NCBI GenBank assembly: GCA_028688905.1
Contig: JAQTXH010000004.1
Span: 197,636-261,635 of the forward strand
From: Acidiphilium sp.
Lineage (GTDB): Bacteria; Pseudomonadota; Alphaproteobacteria; Acetobacterales; Acetobacteraceae
DNA length: 64,000 nucleotides
Direction: 5' to 3'
The notes below the pieces were generated by a model. That model had not been told where the DNA came from, did not search any database, and saw only the letters and a program-made list of their open reading frames with translations. The translations under genes and the position numbers were made by a program. This document shows, piece after piece, positions 49,048 through 57,107 of the stretch. How positions within the stretch are numbered: the first letter of the stretch is position 1; each line of letters starts with the position of its first letter.

Positions 49048-51075
49048 ATGAGCGTTCTTCGTCGTCTGATCCCGCTGCTTGTCATCTGGCTGCTGACCCC
49101 TCTGGTCGCGCGGGCGGCCGAGAGCAACCAGGTCGTTTCATCGCGTGCCAGCGTGTCGCTGGTCTCGGCCACGAAAGCGGCCTCCGGCAGCACGATCAAG
49201 CTTGGTCTGTTGTTTCGCCTGCAACCCAACTGGCATATCTATTGGTCCGACCCGGGTGATGCTGGTGAACCCCCTTCGATCACCATCACCTCCCCCGAAG
49301 GCACCAAAGTTGGCCCGTTTGCCTATCCCGCGCCGCATTGGCTGGTGGCGAGCGGGGTGGGGGACTACACCGAGGACGGCACGGTGCTGCTGCCGTTCAC
49401 CCTGACCACGCCGCGGCCGGGCGTTTCGACCATCGACGCGACGGCGGACTGGCTGGTGTGCGACCCCAAAATCTGTGTGCCTGAGCATGGCCGGTTTGCT
49501 CTCACCCTGCCGGGCGGCACTGGACCCTCGGCCCAGGCACCGCTGTTTGCGGCGGCGGCGGCGCAGATGCCGCGTCCCTCGCCGTTCAGGGCCATCATCG
49601 CGCCGGATGGAACGCTGGCGATCACCGGGGCGGGACTCAGCCGGGCTGCGGTGAAATCCGCGCATTTCTACCCGGACGATCCGGGCGTCATTGTGAATGC
49701 GGCACCGCAAAAGCTTGGATACGTCGCGAACGGCTTCACCCTCGGTCTGAAACCCGCCGATGCCGCAAAACCGCTCACGGCTCTCGCGGGCGTGCTCGAA
49801 ATCACCGATCCGGCCGGGCAGACCCAGGCGTTGACGATCGCGGTGACGCAAGGCGTGGCACCCGCGCCTCTCGTCACGACGCCGTGGTTTGTCTGGATCG
49901 GTGCCGCGCTGCTCGGTGGCCTGATCCTCAACCTGATGCCCTGCGTGTTTCCGGTGCTCGCGATCAAGGCGATGGCGGTTACCCGGTTCGGTCGCAACGA
50001 CCGGGCCGAAGCGCGGCGGGAATCGCTGGCCTATACCGCTGGTGCGGTGCTCGCGATGCTGGTGCTGGGTGGCGTTCTGCTGGTCGTTCGGGCGGGCGGT
50101 ACCGCCCTCGGCTGGGGGTTTCAGTTTCAGTCGCCGGTGTTCATCGCGGTGATGGCGTGGCTGGTGTTCGCGATCGGGCTGAATTTCGCCGGGATGTATG
50201 AAATTTCGGGCATGGAAAATCTTGGCTCGGGTCTGGCGGCGCGCGGTGGACTAGCCGGCAGTTTCGCAACCGGGCTGCTGGCGGTGGTGGTGGCGACGCC
50301 CTGCACCGCGCCGTTCATGGGCGGTGCGCTCGCCGCGGCCCTCGCGGCACCGATGATCCTTGGGTTGAGTATATTCGCTGCCCTGGGCCTTGGGATCGCG
50401 CTGCCGTTCGTGCTGGTCGCGATTGTTCCGGGCCTGGCGCGGGTGTTGCCCCGCCCTGGTGCCTGGATGGACGTGCTGCGCCAGTTCCTGGCGTTTCCGA
50501 TGTTTGCCACCGCGATCTGGCTGCTTTGGGTGATGGCGCTGGAGGCGGGCGCGTCGGGCGTGCTGATCGTTGGCGCGGGGGGTGTGTCGATCGGCTTCGC
50601 GCTCTGGCTGTTGCGGTTTCACGGCATCGTGGCGCGTGGTGCGGCGGTGCTCGTGGTGATCGCGACAGGATTTTTACTCCCGCGCATCACCACGGCGGAT
50701 GCGACCGGTGCGGCCTCGCATGGTCTGCATGTCACCGGGGCCGTGGCGTTCTCGCCCGAAAAACTCACCGCCCTGCGCGAAGCCGGCAAACCGGTGCTGG
50801 TCGATATGACGGCGGCATGGTGCATCACCTGCCAAGTCAACGAGCGAGTCGCGCTGGAACCGGCGGCGATGCAGCGGTTTTTTCGTGCTCATCACGTGAC
50901 ATTGATGATGGGCGACTGGACGAGGCGGAACCCAGCGATCACCGCGTATCTCGCCGCGCATGGCCGCGACGGCGTGCCGATTTACGTGTTCTACCCGCCG
51001 GACCACGCAATGCCGGTGGTGCTGCCGCAGATTCTGACGCCCGCGATCGTGACCGATGCGATCGCGGGGCGGTAG
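49048..51075 (+). CDS. DsbD/ScsB-type protein-disulfide reductase
   Basis: A 675-residue inner-membrane electron-transfer protein passing reducing power from cytoplasmic thioredoxin to periplasmic thiols. The signal peptide is at 1-22. The N-terminal periplasmic domain resembles ScsB, with PNWHIYWSDPGDAGEPP and the redox pair in WLVCDPKICVPEHG. The membrane domain has the paired cysteines in NLMPCVFPVLAIKAM and ATPCTAPFMGGALAA. The C-terminal thioredoxin domain has C592 and C595 in AAWCITCQVNE. The start at 49048 begins the signal peptide; upstream in-frame Met residues add only MCDKCD. It is followed by a small exported protein and a diheme cytochrome c, perhaps a cytochrome or thiol maturation cluster. 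Confidence 0.9.
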   Translation: MSVLRRLIPLLVIWLLTPLVARAAESNQVVSSRASVSLVSATKAASGSTIKLGLLFRLQPNWHIYWSDPGDAGEPPSITITSPEGTKVGPFAYPAPHWLVASGVGDYTEDGTVLLPFTLTTPRPGVSTIDATADWLVCDPKICVPEHGRFALTLPGGTGPSAQAPLFAAAAAQMPRPSPFRAIIAPDGTLAITGAGLSRAAVKSAHFYPDDPGVIVNAAPQKLGYVANGFTLGLKPADAAKPLTALAGVLEITDPAGQTQALTIAVTQGVAPAPLVTTPWFVWIGAALLGGLILNLMPCVFPVLAIKAMAVTRFGRNDRAEARRESLAYTAGAVLAMLVLGGVLLVVRAGGTALGWGFQFQSPVFIAVMAWLVFAIGLNFAGMYEISGMENLGSGLAARGGLAGSFATGLLAVVVATPCTAPFMGGALAAALAAPMILGLSIFAALGLGIALPFVLVAIVPGLARVLPRPGAWMDVLRQFLAFPMFATAIWLLWVMALEAGASGVLIVGAGGVSIGFALWLLRFHGIVARGAAVLVVIATGFLLPRITTADATGAASHGLHVTGAVAFSPEKLTALREAGKPVLVDMTAAWCITCQVNERVALEPAAMQRFFRAHHVTLMMGDWTRRNPAITAYLAAHGRDGVPIYVFYPPDHAMPVVLPQILTPAIVTDAIAGR

Positions 51076-51107
51076 ACGAGATTGTGATGCCGGGACATGA
51101 TCGGACG

Positions 51108-51587
51108 ATGATGAAATCGCTGGGACGGATGATTGCGGGTTTTGGTATCGCCACCACCGCTGTCGGGGGCGCAGGGGCGATGATGTTGCCACCGCTCGGG
51201 CTTTGGCAGGGCGAGTACACTTGCGCGCAAGGTAAAACCGGGTTGGCGTTGCAGATCACCGCCCTCAGCCCGACGACGGTGCGGGCGGTATTCTATTTCC
51301 ATGCCCTGGCCAGCAATCCAGGGGTGCCGCAGGGGTGTTTTGCAATGCGCGGGCATTTCGACGCGGCGACGCGGCATCTGACCCTGAGTCCAACGCGCTG
51401 GCTGGCGCAGCCGCCGTTTTATGTCTGGACCGGTTTGTCCGGCACGGTGGAGCGCGACGGTTCCGGGCTGACCGGCACGATCGAGGGGCCGGCCTGCACG
51501 GACTTTGCATTGACGCCAAGTGCGGCGCTTCCGGTGCCACCCGCGCCGGCGTCATGCCGGATGGATCAGAATGGGCCGACAGTATAA
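51108..51587 (+). CDS. Small exported protein of unknown function
   Basis: A 159-residue protein with a hydrophobic N-terminus (GRMIAGFGIATTAVGGAGAM) and a beta-rich mature domain: LWQGEYTCAQGKTGLALQI, AVFYFHALASNPGVPQGCF and LTPTRW-like LSPTRWLAQPPFYVWTGL, ending with a Cys-containing IEGPACTDFAL. Three or four cysteines could form disulfides, fitting its place after a disulfide reductase gene. The WQG-Y-C-QG-TGL pattern recurs in exported proteins of soil bacteria, often in larger proteins, but no function is known to me. The start is chosen at the ATG pair 51108/51111; an upstream ATG at 51087 is also possible. Confidence 0.7.
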   Translation: MMKSLGRMIAGFGIATTAVGGAGAMMLPPLGLWQGEYTCAQGKTGLALQITALSPTTVRAVFYFHALASNPGVPQGCFAMRGHFDAATRHLTLSPTRWLAQPPFYVWTGLSGTVERDGSGLTGTIEGPACTDFALTPSAALPVPPAPASCRMDQNGPTV

Positions 51588-51636
51588 GGTGGCAGGTATC
51601 GAATGTGAGCAGCGCAGAGATGTGGGGGAGTGCAGA

Positions 51637-52257
51637 ATGGTTCGATTAAAGGATTGGTTTTTCGCCGGGGCGCTGATTTGTGCCGTACCCTGTGCTGCCC
51701 ACGCCGCGCCACCGCAGGTCGCGGCGTGCGCTGGGTGTCACGCAGCCAATGGCATGGGCAACCCGGTGGCCGGGTTTCCCGCCCTTGCCGGGCAACCTTC
51801 GGGATATTTGGAACAGCAGCTTTACGCCTTCAAACACGGCACCCGGCGCAACGCGATCATGAATAGCTTTGCGACCAGCCTGAACGCGGCGGATCGCAAA
51901 GCAATTGCCGCCTATTACCACGGCATGCCGGTGGTGGCTCCGGCATCGCTACCGGCGGCACCGGCGGATGATGCGGGGGCGACGCTGGCAACCGAAGGTG
52001 CCGACGCCGGCACGCCGCACGCGATTCCGGCCTGTGATTCCTGCCATGGCGCGGGCGGATTGGGCGTGGCTCCGGCATTTCCGCGTCTGGCGGGTCAACC
52101 GGAGTCCTATATCGAGAGCCAGTTGATCGACTGGCGGAACGGAGCGCGGACCGAAAGCGATCTACATTTGATGCGCAATGTGGCGGTTTTGCTGACTTCC
52201 GCCCAGATCAAGGCGGTATCGGCATATTTTGCGTCGCTGCCGCCGACGGCCGGATAG
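51637..52257 (+). CDS. Diheme cytochrome c (c4-like)
   Basis: A 206-residue periplasmic electron carrier. The signal peptide ends near AHA (residue 23). Two heme c sites are CAGCH (31-35) and CDSCH (133-137). Each half has the c4-type pattern: FPALAGQPSGYLEQQLYAFKHGTR in the first and FPRLAGQPESYIESQLIDWRNGAR in the second, showing an internal duplication. Axial Met candidates lie in NSFATSLN and LHLMRNVAVLL. The start at 51637 has a GGGGGAG ribosome binding site. It may accept electrons from the bc1 complex or quinol dehydrogenases. No oxidase genes lie nearby. Confidence 0.9.
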   Translation: MVRLKDWFFAGALICAVPCAAHAAPPQVAACAGCHAANGMGNPVAGFPALAGQPSGYLEQQLYAFKHGTRRNAIMNSFATSLNAADRKAIAAYYHGMPVVAPASLPAAPADDAGATLATEGADAGTPHAIPACDSCHGAGGLGVAPAFPRLAGQPESYIESQLIDWRNGARTESDLHLMRNVAVLLTSAQIKAVSAYFASLPPTAG

Positions 52258-52288
52258 AACATCATCGGTTCAGCCGTTTCCACCTGCA

Positions 52289-52327
52289 CCAAGCATAGCC
52301 TCCAAGCATAGCCTCCAAACATAGTCT
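52289..52327. repeat. Three tandem 13-base repeats between convergent genes
   Basis: CCAAGCATAGCCT at 52289-52301 and 52302-52314 is exact; CCAAACATAGTCT at 52315-52327 differs at two bases. They fill most of the 75 bases between the cytochrome c stop and the binding-protein stop. Their role is unknown; slippage could change the copy number. Confidence 0.75.
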
Positions 52328-52332
52328 AGGGA

Positions 52333-53550
52333 TTACAGCGAAAACACCGGTTTTGCGGCCCCGCTGACGGTGGTGTCGATCGTGATCAGCCGGCCGTTGC
52401 GCCATTGTTGCAGGGTGGCAAAGCTGTTGCGGTTCTGGCCATTGGCACCGAACGCGGCACCCCAGCCATTGGCAAGCGTACCGCGCTTTAGTCTGGTCGC
52501 CGTCAGGGTGGTTATGAGCGATTTGCCTGGTTGCAGGGACGCAAGGACCAGACTGGTCCCGACATAGGTCGTCAGGCTGGCGCTGCCGCGTGGCGATATC
52601 GCGTATTGCCGCCGGTAGGCCTGGGCGATGGCGTCGGAGGGGCCGGTCGCGGCGTACAGCGGCGCATCGACCACCATGGTGTTTTCGATCGCGCGGCCCA
52701 GTGCCGCGCCTGCCGCCGACAGGCCATAGCCCGGGCCGGTTCCGATGATCATGCGGGGCCGCCACGCCGCGATCGTCATCGCCTCGTATAACAACAGCAC
52801 ATGTTCGATACGGCCGGCGTGGACCAGCAGGTCGATCTTCGCACGCTTCATCCGGCCCACCTCGCTGGCCAGATCCATCGTGTTGGTATCGTAGCCCATG
52901 GTGAGCAGGATCGGCAGTTTGCCGCGCTGTGCGATACCGAGCATGGCGGCGGCGAAGGCACCATCGCTCGCCCCATCGTCGAACAGCAGGGCGATCCGTA
53001 AGCCGGTCACTGGTTTACGCCATGCTGGCGCGATTTGTCCCGTTATGGCGGCGGCGGCGGCGGCGGCGAGATCGGCGGTGGTCAGGCCGGTGCGGATCAG
53101 CATTTTGAAGCCACGCGACGTGATGGCGTCGGCTGGGGCGTCGAGTTCGACATAGGGAATATTAGCCAGTTCCGCGGCTGCTGTGGCGGCGAAGGATTTG
53201 GCCGATGACATCGTGCCGAGCAACGCGGCGGGAGGGGCGGTTTTGGCAAGGCGGGCGATGGTGCCGTCGGGGTCGCTGGCGTCGGCGCGGATCAGGTTGA
53301 TCGGTTGGGCGCGATGACGATTGGCCGCAGCGACCGCGAGAGCAACGCCGCGCCAAGCTTCGTCGCCCGCGAAGCCTTGCGCGCCGGAGTCGGGAAACAA
53401 GGCGGCGAGGGAGATCGGCGGGGCGGGCTTCGGTGCGGTGGCGGAACTGGCCGCCCATGCCCAGGCCGGAGCGAGGCTGGCGAGACTTGTGCCCAGGCTT
53501 GTGCCCAGGCCTGTGCTAAGCATGGTCCGGCGGGTGAGGATCGCGGTCAT
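52333..53550 (-). CDS. Type-1 periplasmic binding protein (ABC transporter substrate-binding family)
   Basis: A 405-residue exported protein. The signal region has a twin arginine, LTRRTMLSTGLGTSLG, so Tat export is likely. The mature protein has the two-lobed type-1 PBP look: ISLAALFPDSGAQGFAGDEAWRGVALAVA, LGTMSSAKSFAATAAAELANIPYVELDAPAD, and further on RIALLFDDGASDGAFAAAMLG and RPRMIIGTGPGYGL. Such proteins bind branched-chain amino acids or amides, or act as regulators of cell-wall synthesis. No permease or ATPase gene lies next to it, so the partner is unknown. The start at 53550 is chosen to begin the signal; frames further upstream are not supported. The GTSLGTSL stretch reflects a short tandem DNA repeat. 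Confidence 0.8.
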   Translation of the reverse strand: MTAILTRRTMLSTGLGTSLGTSLASLAPAWAWAASSATAPKPAPPISLAALFPDSGAQGFAGDEAWRGVALAVAAANRHRAQPINLIRADASDPDGTIARLAKTAPPAALLGTMSSAKSFAATAAAELANIPYVELDAPADAITSRGFKMLIRTGLTTADLAAAAAAAITGQIAPAWRKPVTGLRIALLFDDGASDGAFAAAMLGIAQRGKLPILLTMGYDTNTMDLASEVGRMKRAKIDLLVHAGRIEHVLLLYEAMTIAAWRPRMIIGTGPGYGLSAAGAALGRAIENTMVVDAPLYAATGPSDAIAQAYRRQYAISPRGSASLTTYVGTSLVLASLQPGKSLITTLTATRLKRGTLANGWGAAFGANGQNRNSFATLQQWRNGRLITIDTTVSGAAKPVFSL

Positions 53551-53671
53551 CAGGTTCGGTAGGGTGGTCCGGTTGGGGTGAAGGCGTGGTTGAGGGATCA
53601 TGCGACTTATATGTAGAGGAATTGCGGCGTGACGCCGCGTTTTAACACAGACACAAACAAGGACCCACACC

Positions 53672-54673
53672 ATGATCCTCCCGGATGAAATGCGCCACGT
53701 GACCTACCACACCCCCGGCGGGCCCGAGGTGTTGTATCTGACCACCGGCCCGGTACCGTTGCCCCGGCCGGGCGAGGTGTTGATCAGGGTTGCGGCGGCG
53801 GGGATCAACCGGCCGGACATTCAGCAGCGCAAAGGGGCTTATCCGCCGCCGCCGGGGGCTAGCCCGATTCTAGGGCTGGAAGCGGCGGGGGAGGTGGTTG
53901 CTTTGGGTGAGGGCGTCACGTCGTGGCGGATCGGAGATCGCCTGACCGGTTTGTGCAATGGCGGCGGTTACGCCGAGTTTGTGGCGATCCCTGCAGGGCA
54001 GTGTCTGCCCTGGCCAGCCGGGTTCGATGCGGTGCAAGCGGCATCTCTGCCGGAAGCATGCTTTACCGTGTGGGCCAATTTGTTCGATCTGGGACGGTTG
54101 GCACCGGGTGAAACCGTACTGGTGCATGGCGGCACTTCAGGAATTGGGGTGACTGCGATCCAGCTTGCCACGGCGTTTGGGGCAAAAGTGTACGCAACGG
54201 CGGGATCTGCGGCGAAATGCACAGCCTGCCTCGACCTGGGTGCCGCCGGGGCGATCAACTACCGAGAAGCGGATTTTCTCGCGGATATCAAGGCGATGAC
54301 CAGTGGTGCGGGGGTGGATGTGGTGTTGGATATGGTGGGCGCGCCTTACACTCAGCGTAATCTGCGGGCATTGAAGCGAGGCGGGCGGCTGGTGCAGATC
54401 GCCTTCATGCAAGGTAGTGTGGTCAGCGAACTCGATCTGCTGCCGATCATGATGAAACGCCTGACCGTGACGGGTTCGACGATGCGACCACGGACCGCGT
54501 GTGAGAAAGCGGTGATCGCCGAGGCTCTTCACGATCTCGTGTGGCCATGGCTGGAGGCTGGAACCGTACGACCGGTCATTTATGAAACATGTCAATGGAG
54601 CGATGTATCAAAAGCGCATCGACTTATGGAAAATAGCTCTCATGTTGGGAAAATAATACTGAATATCAGTTAG
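53672..54673 (+). CDS. NAD(P)H-quinone oxidoreductase, zinc-free medium-chain family (PIG3-like)
   Basis: A 333-residue cytoplasmic enzyme of the MDR superfamily without the structural and catalytic zinc ligands. Blocks are GEVLIRVAAAGINRPDIQQRKG, PILGLEAAGEVVALGEGV, the NADPH-binding motif VLVHGGTSGIGVTAIQLA and the PIG3-type tail region FMQGSVVSELDLLPIMMKRL. It should reduce quinones or enones with NADPH. The ATG at 53672 is used; a second Met six codons on is possible. GC drops in the last 100 bases of the gene (YETCQWSDVSKAHRLMENSS) and stays low in the following gap. Confidence 0.92.
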   Translation: MILPDEMRHVTYHTPGGPEVLYLTTGPVPLPRPGEVLIRVAAAGINRPDIQQRKGAYPPPPGASPILGLEAAGEVVALGEGVTSWRIGDRLTGLCNGGGYAEFVAIPAGQCLPWPAGFDAVQAASLPEACFTVWANLFDLGRLAPGETVLVHGGTSGIGVTAIQLATAFGAKVYATAGSAAKCTACLDLGAAGAINYREADFLADIKAMTSGAGVDVVLDMVGAPYTQRNLRALKRGGRLVQIAFMQGSVVSELDLLPIMMKRLTVTGSTMRPRTACEKAVIAEALHDLVWPWLEAGTVRPVIYETCQWSDVSKAHRLMENSSHVGKIILNIS

Positions 54674-54974
54674 TGGGATGCCTTGAAACATCGGGAATCG
54701 TCGTGGATTTACCTTCCAAATCGGAAACCTGACCTAACAACACCAGGGTTTTGTTATGCGTCGTGCTGCGTCGCGGCACGGATTCGAGGGTGAGGACAGC
54801 TCCCTTCCGTTACCGTCGTCCGTCGCCTGCAAATAAGGCAATTATTGCCGTTTTATGTCGCATGTTAGTTTTGTAAAATGGACTTTTTAACAAAAACCCC
54901 TGAAGTTTTTCTTGCTTTGCACAATCGGGTCAGGTAGACGGAAACTATAAATTAAGTTTTTTGGAGGCTTCCCG
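54674..54974. other. AT-rich gap before the repeat-protein gene
   Basis: No gene is seen. The 301 bases are clearly lower in GC than their surroundings. The last part contains a -10-like TATAAA shortly before the strong ribosome binding site GGAGG (about 54962-54966) that serves the gene at 54975. No hairpin terminator for the oxidoreductase gene is evident. Confidence 0.5.
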
Positions 54975-56195
54975 ATGAGTGGTTCTGTAACGGTTGTAGG
55001 CGGCGTTAATGGTACCATCCCAGGTGCCGTGGCGGTGCCGGTCAGTGGCTTGTCCAGTTCGGCCCTGGGGAGCCTTCAGGCATCCCTTTCAGCGATCACC
55101 ACCAGTGTGCTTGGCGGCTCGGCTGGGTTTACCAACTTCGATTCGATTACCGGGGTGACGTATGAAGCGACGATTGCCGGCACCAATAATCTTTACGAAC
55201 TGACGAACACCGATAGTGCCGGCGGGTCGACGCCTGGATCGGTTACCGGAACAGTGGGCATCGCAAGTGTTTACAGTTCGGTTGTCGTGCAAGCGCCGGG
55301 TACCATCACCGTCAATGGCAGCGGTGCCCCCGCGACCTCATACGTTCTGGGTGCAACCAGCAATGTCGATCTGTTCACCAACGGGGGAACGAGTTCCGTC
55401 ATCGCTGCCGGTGGCAGCGACACCATCAATATGATGGGGAATAACTATGTGACCCTCTCAGGCGGCTCCGACAAGGTCACGACCTACGCGGGCAGCGACA
55501 CGGTGGTGGCGACTGGCTCGGCTTCCGTCTACGCGGGAACGGCGAAAGGATATGCCGGAAACATCGACTTCATCAACAACAGTTCGGTGTCTGCGACGCT
55601 CAATGCGAATGCAGGGTCCGCGACGGTGTTTGGTGGCAGCGCGGGCGGCACGTTCCTTGGTGGGACGGCGGGCAGCAACTCGCTGGTTGGCGGGAATGGT
55701 TCAGTGTTCCTCATCGGCGGCGGCAGTAATGACACGCTGATTGCGGGCGGCAATGGGGCAACCACGTCCACTGGCGCAAACTACCTGTTCGCGGGTGCGG
55801 GTAATGAAACGCTGCTGGCGAGTTCGGTTACCGGAAGCAACCTGTTCCAGGTTGGATCGGGGACGGACGTTATTTCGACCGCAGGATCGGGTACCCAGTA
55901 TTTCTTCGGCTCGTCGGGCAATGCTTCAATGACCGGATCGACGACTATGGGTGCCAATAACGTCTACTTCTTTGGTTCCACCACCAGCCCGGGTGGCAAT
56001 GACATCATTTCCAACTTTGGTAAGAACAGCGAGCTGATCGCGACGAACAGCGTCACGATCGAGTCGATCACAGGTGCGACCATCAATGGTACGCCCGGCG
56101 CGTTGGTGACCTTGACGGACGGCACCCACATCACGCTGACCGGCGTCAATGCTGCAAGCATCCAGGGTTCTGCGGGCGGTACGATCATTACCTGA
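54975..56195 (+). CDS. Beta-roll-like Gly/Ser/Thr-rich repeat protein, probably secreted by a type I system
   Basis: A 406-residue protein rich in Gly, Ser, Thr, Asn and Ala, with few charged residues and no Cys. There is no Sec signal at the N-terminus (MSGSVTVVGGVNGTIPGAV). The middle has degenerate repeats of the hemolysin type (about 125-350): GGSDTINMMGNN, GGSDKVTTYAGSD, GGSNDTLIAGGNG, GAGNETLL and GGNDIISNFGKNSE. These resemble the GGxGxDxLx nonapeptides that fold as beta-rolls but often lack the full calcium ligands. A C-terminal uncleaved secretion signal, as used by ABC exporters, would fit. No exporter genes are adjacent. A strong terminator follows. It may be an adhesin or surface-layer component. 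Confidence 0.7.
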   Translation: MSGSVTVVGGVNGTIPGAVAVPVSGLSSSALGSLQASLSAITTSVLGGSAGFTNFDSITGVTYEATIAGTNNLYELTNTDSAGGSTPGSVTGTVGIASVYSSVVVQAPGTITVNGSGAPATSYVLGATSNVDLFTNGGTSSVIAAGGSDTINMMGNNYVTLSGGSDKVTTYAGSDTVVATGSASVYAGTAKGYAGNIDFINNSSVSATLNANAGSATVFGGSAGGTFLGGTAGSNSLVGGNGSVFLIGGGSNDTLIAGGNGATTSTGANYLFAGAGNETLLASSVTGSNLFQVGSGTDVISTAGSGTQYFFGSSGNASMTGSTTMGANNVYFFGSTTSPGGNDIISNFGKNSELIATNSVTIESITGATINGTPGALVTLTDGTHITLTGVNAASIQGSAGGTIIT

Positions 56196-56218
56196 TCGCG
56201 CGACACTCAAGCTTAATG

Positions 56219-56250
56219 GAAAAGCCCGGGGCATTGTCCCGGGCTTTTTT
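56219..56250 (+). terminator. Intrinsic terminator after the beta-roll protein
   Basis: AAGCCCGGG (56222-56230) pairs perfectly with CCCGGGCTT (56238-56246) around a seven-base loop and continues into a run of T. The A-run on its left makes it active in both directions, so it can also stop minus-strand transcription of mlaF coming from the right. Confidence 0.9.
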
Positions 56251-56308
56251 GTAGGTCGATCTGCGGGGTGGCTTGCTCCTAGCGGATCAACCTTCGTGCC
56301 ATATTGCT

Positions 56309-57091
56309 CTATTTACGCAGCGCCATCCGGATCGGCCCGTCACTGCGGCCATGGGTGAACTGATCGACCATCGGGTTGCCGCTGTTCATCACCGTGGCGG
56401 CGGCACCTTCCCAGATGATCCTGCCGTCGAAGATCATGGCGATGCGGTCGCCGATTCGGGCGGCACTCGCCATGTCATGGGTGATCGCGATCGAGGTCGA
56501 GCCGAGGCGTTTGACGCAATCGATGATCAACCCGTCGATCACTGCGCCCATGATCGGGTCGAGGCCGGTGGTGGGTTCGTCGAAAAACAGGATCGAGGGT
56601 TCGGCGGCGATGGCACGGGCGAGGGCGACGCGTTTTTGCATGCCGCCAGACAGTTCAGCCGGTGACAGATCGCCGACGCTGGGGTCGAGTCCAACCTGCG
56701 CGAGGACGCGGGCGGCGACGTCGCGCGCTTCGGCGCGGGTGACCCGGCCCCGGGCGAGCAGGCCGAAAGCGACATTTTCCCATACCGTCTGGCTGTCGAA
56801 CAGCGCGCCGTTCTGAAACAGCATGCCGATCTGGTCGCGCAATTGCCGCGCCCGAGCCGGTTTGGCGGTGAGAACGTTCTGGCCATCGATCAGGATGGTG
56901 CCGGCATCGGGCTGGATCATGCCGAGGATGCATTTCAGCAGCACCGACTTGCCGGTACCGGAGCCGCCGATCACCACCATGCTGGTACGGGGCATCACGT
57001 CGAGGTCGATACCGTCGAGCACAAGCTTGGGGCCGAAGGATTTTTTCAGGCCGCGAATGCTGATTTTGGGCTGGGTGGCGCTGGTGCTCAT
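56309..57091 (-). CDS. mlaF: MlaF-type ABC transporter ATP-binding protein
   Basis: ATPase of the Mla/TRG lipid-transport system, 260 residues. Walker A is GGSGTGKSVLLKCILG, the Q-loop lies in MLFQNGALFDSQTVWENVAFGL (an MlaF-characteristic stretch), the signature is LSGGMQKRVALARA and Walker B is ILFFDEPTTGLDP, with the switch His in ITHDM. It couples ATP hydrolysis to phospholipid movement between the membranes. It follows mlaE by 16 bases. No mlaD (MCE-domain) gene lies downstream, where it would be expected: the next feature is the convergent repeat-protein gene. Confidence 0.93.
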   Translation of the reverse strand: MSTSATQPKISIRGLKKSFGPKLVLDGIDLDVMPRTSMVVIGGSGTGKSVLLKCILGMIQPDAGTILIDGQNVLTAKPARARQLRDQIGMLFQNGALFDSQTVWENVAFGLLARGRVTRAEARDVAARVLAQVGLDPSVGDLSPAELSGGMQKRVALARAIAAEPSILFFDEPTTGLDPIMGAVIDGLIIDCVKRLGSTSIAITHDMASAARIGDRIAMIFDGRIIWEGAAATVMNSGNPMVDQFTHGRSDGPIRMALRK

Positions 57092-57107
57092 GGTGCGGGC
57101 CTTTCGA

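Noticed and set aside
50526-51107. In-frame upstream extension of the small exported protein gene
   Set aside because: It overlaps the dsbD-like gene in another frame and the translation is Arg/Gly-rich with no family match; the real protein starts at its signal sequence near 51108.
53490-53520. Short 12-base tandem repeats near the start of the binding-protein gene
   Set aside because: They lie in the coding sequence and simply encode the GTSL repeats of the signal region; no separate role is needed.
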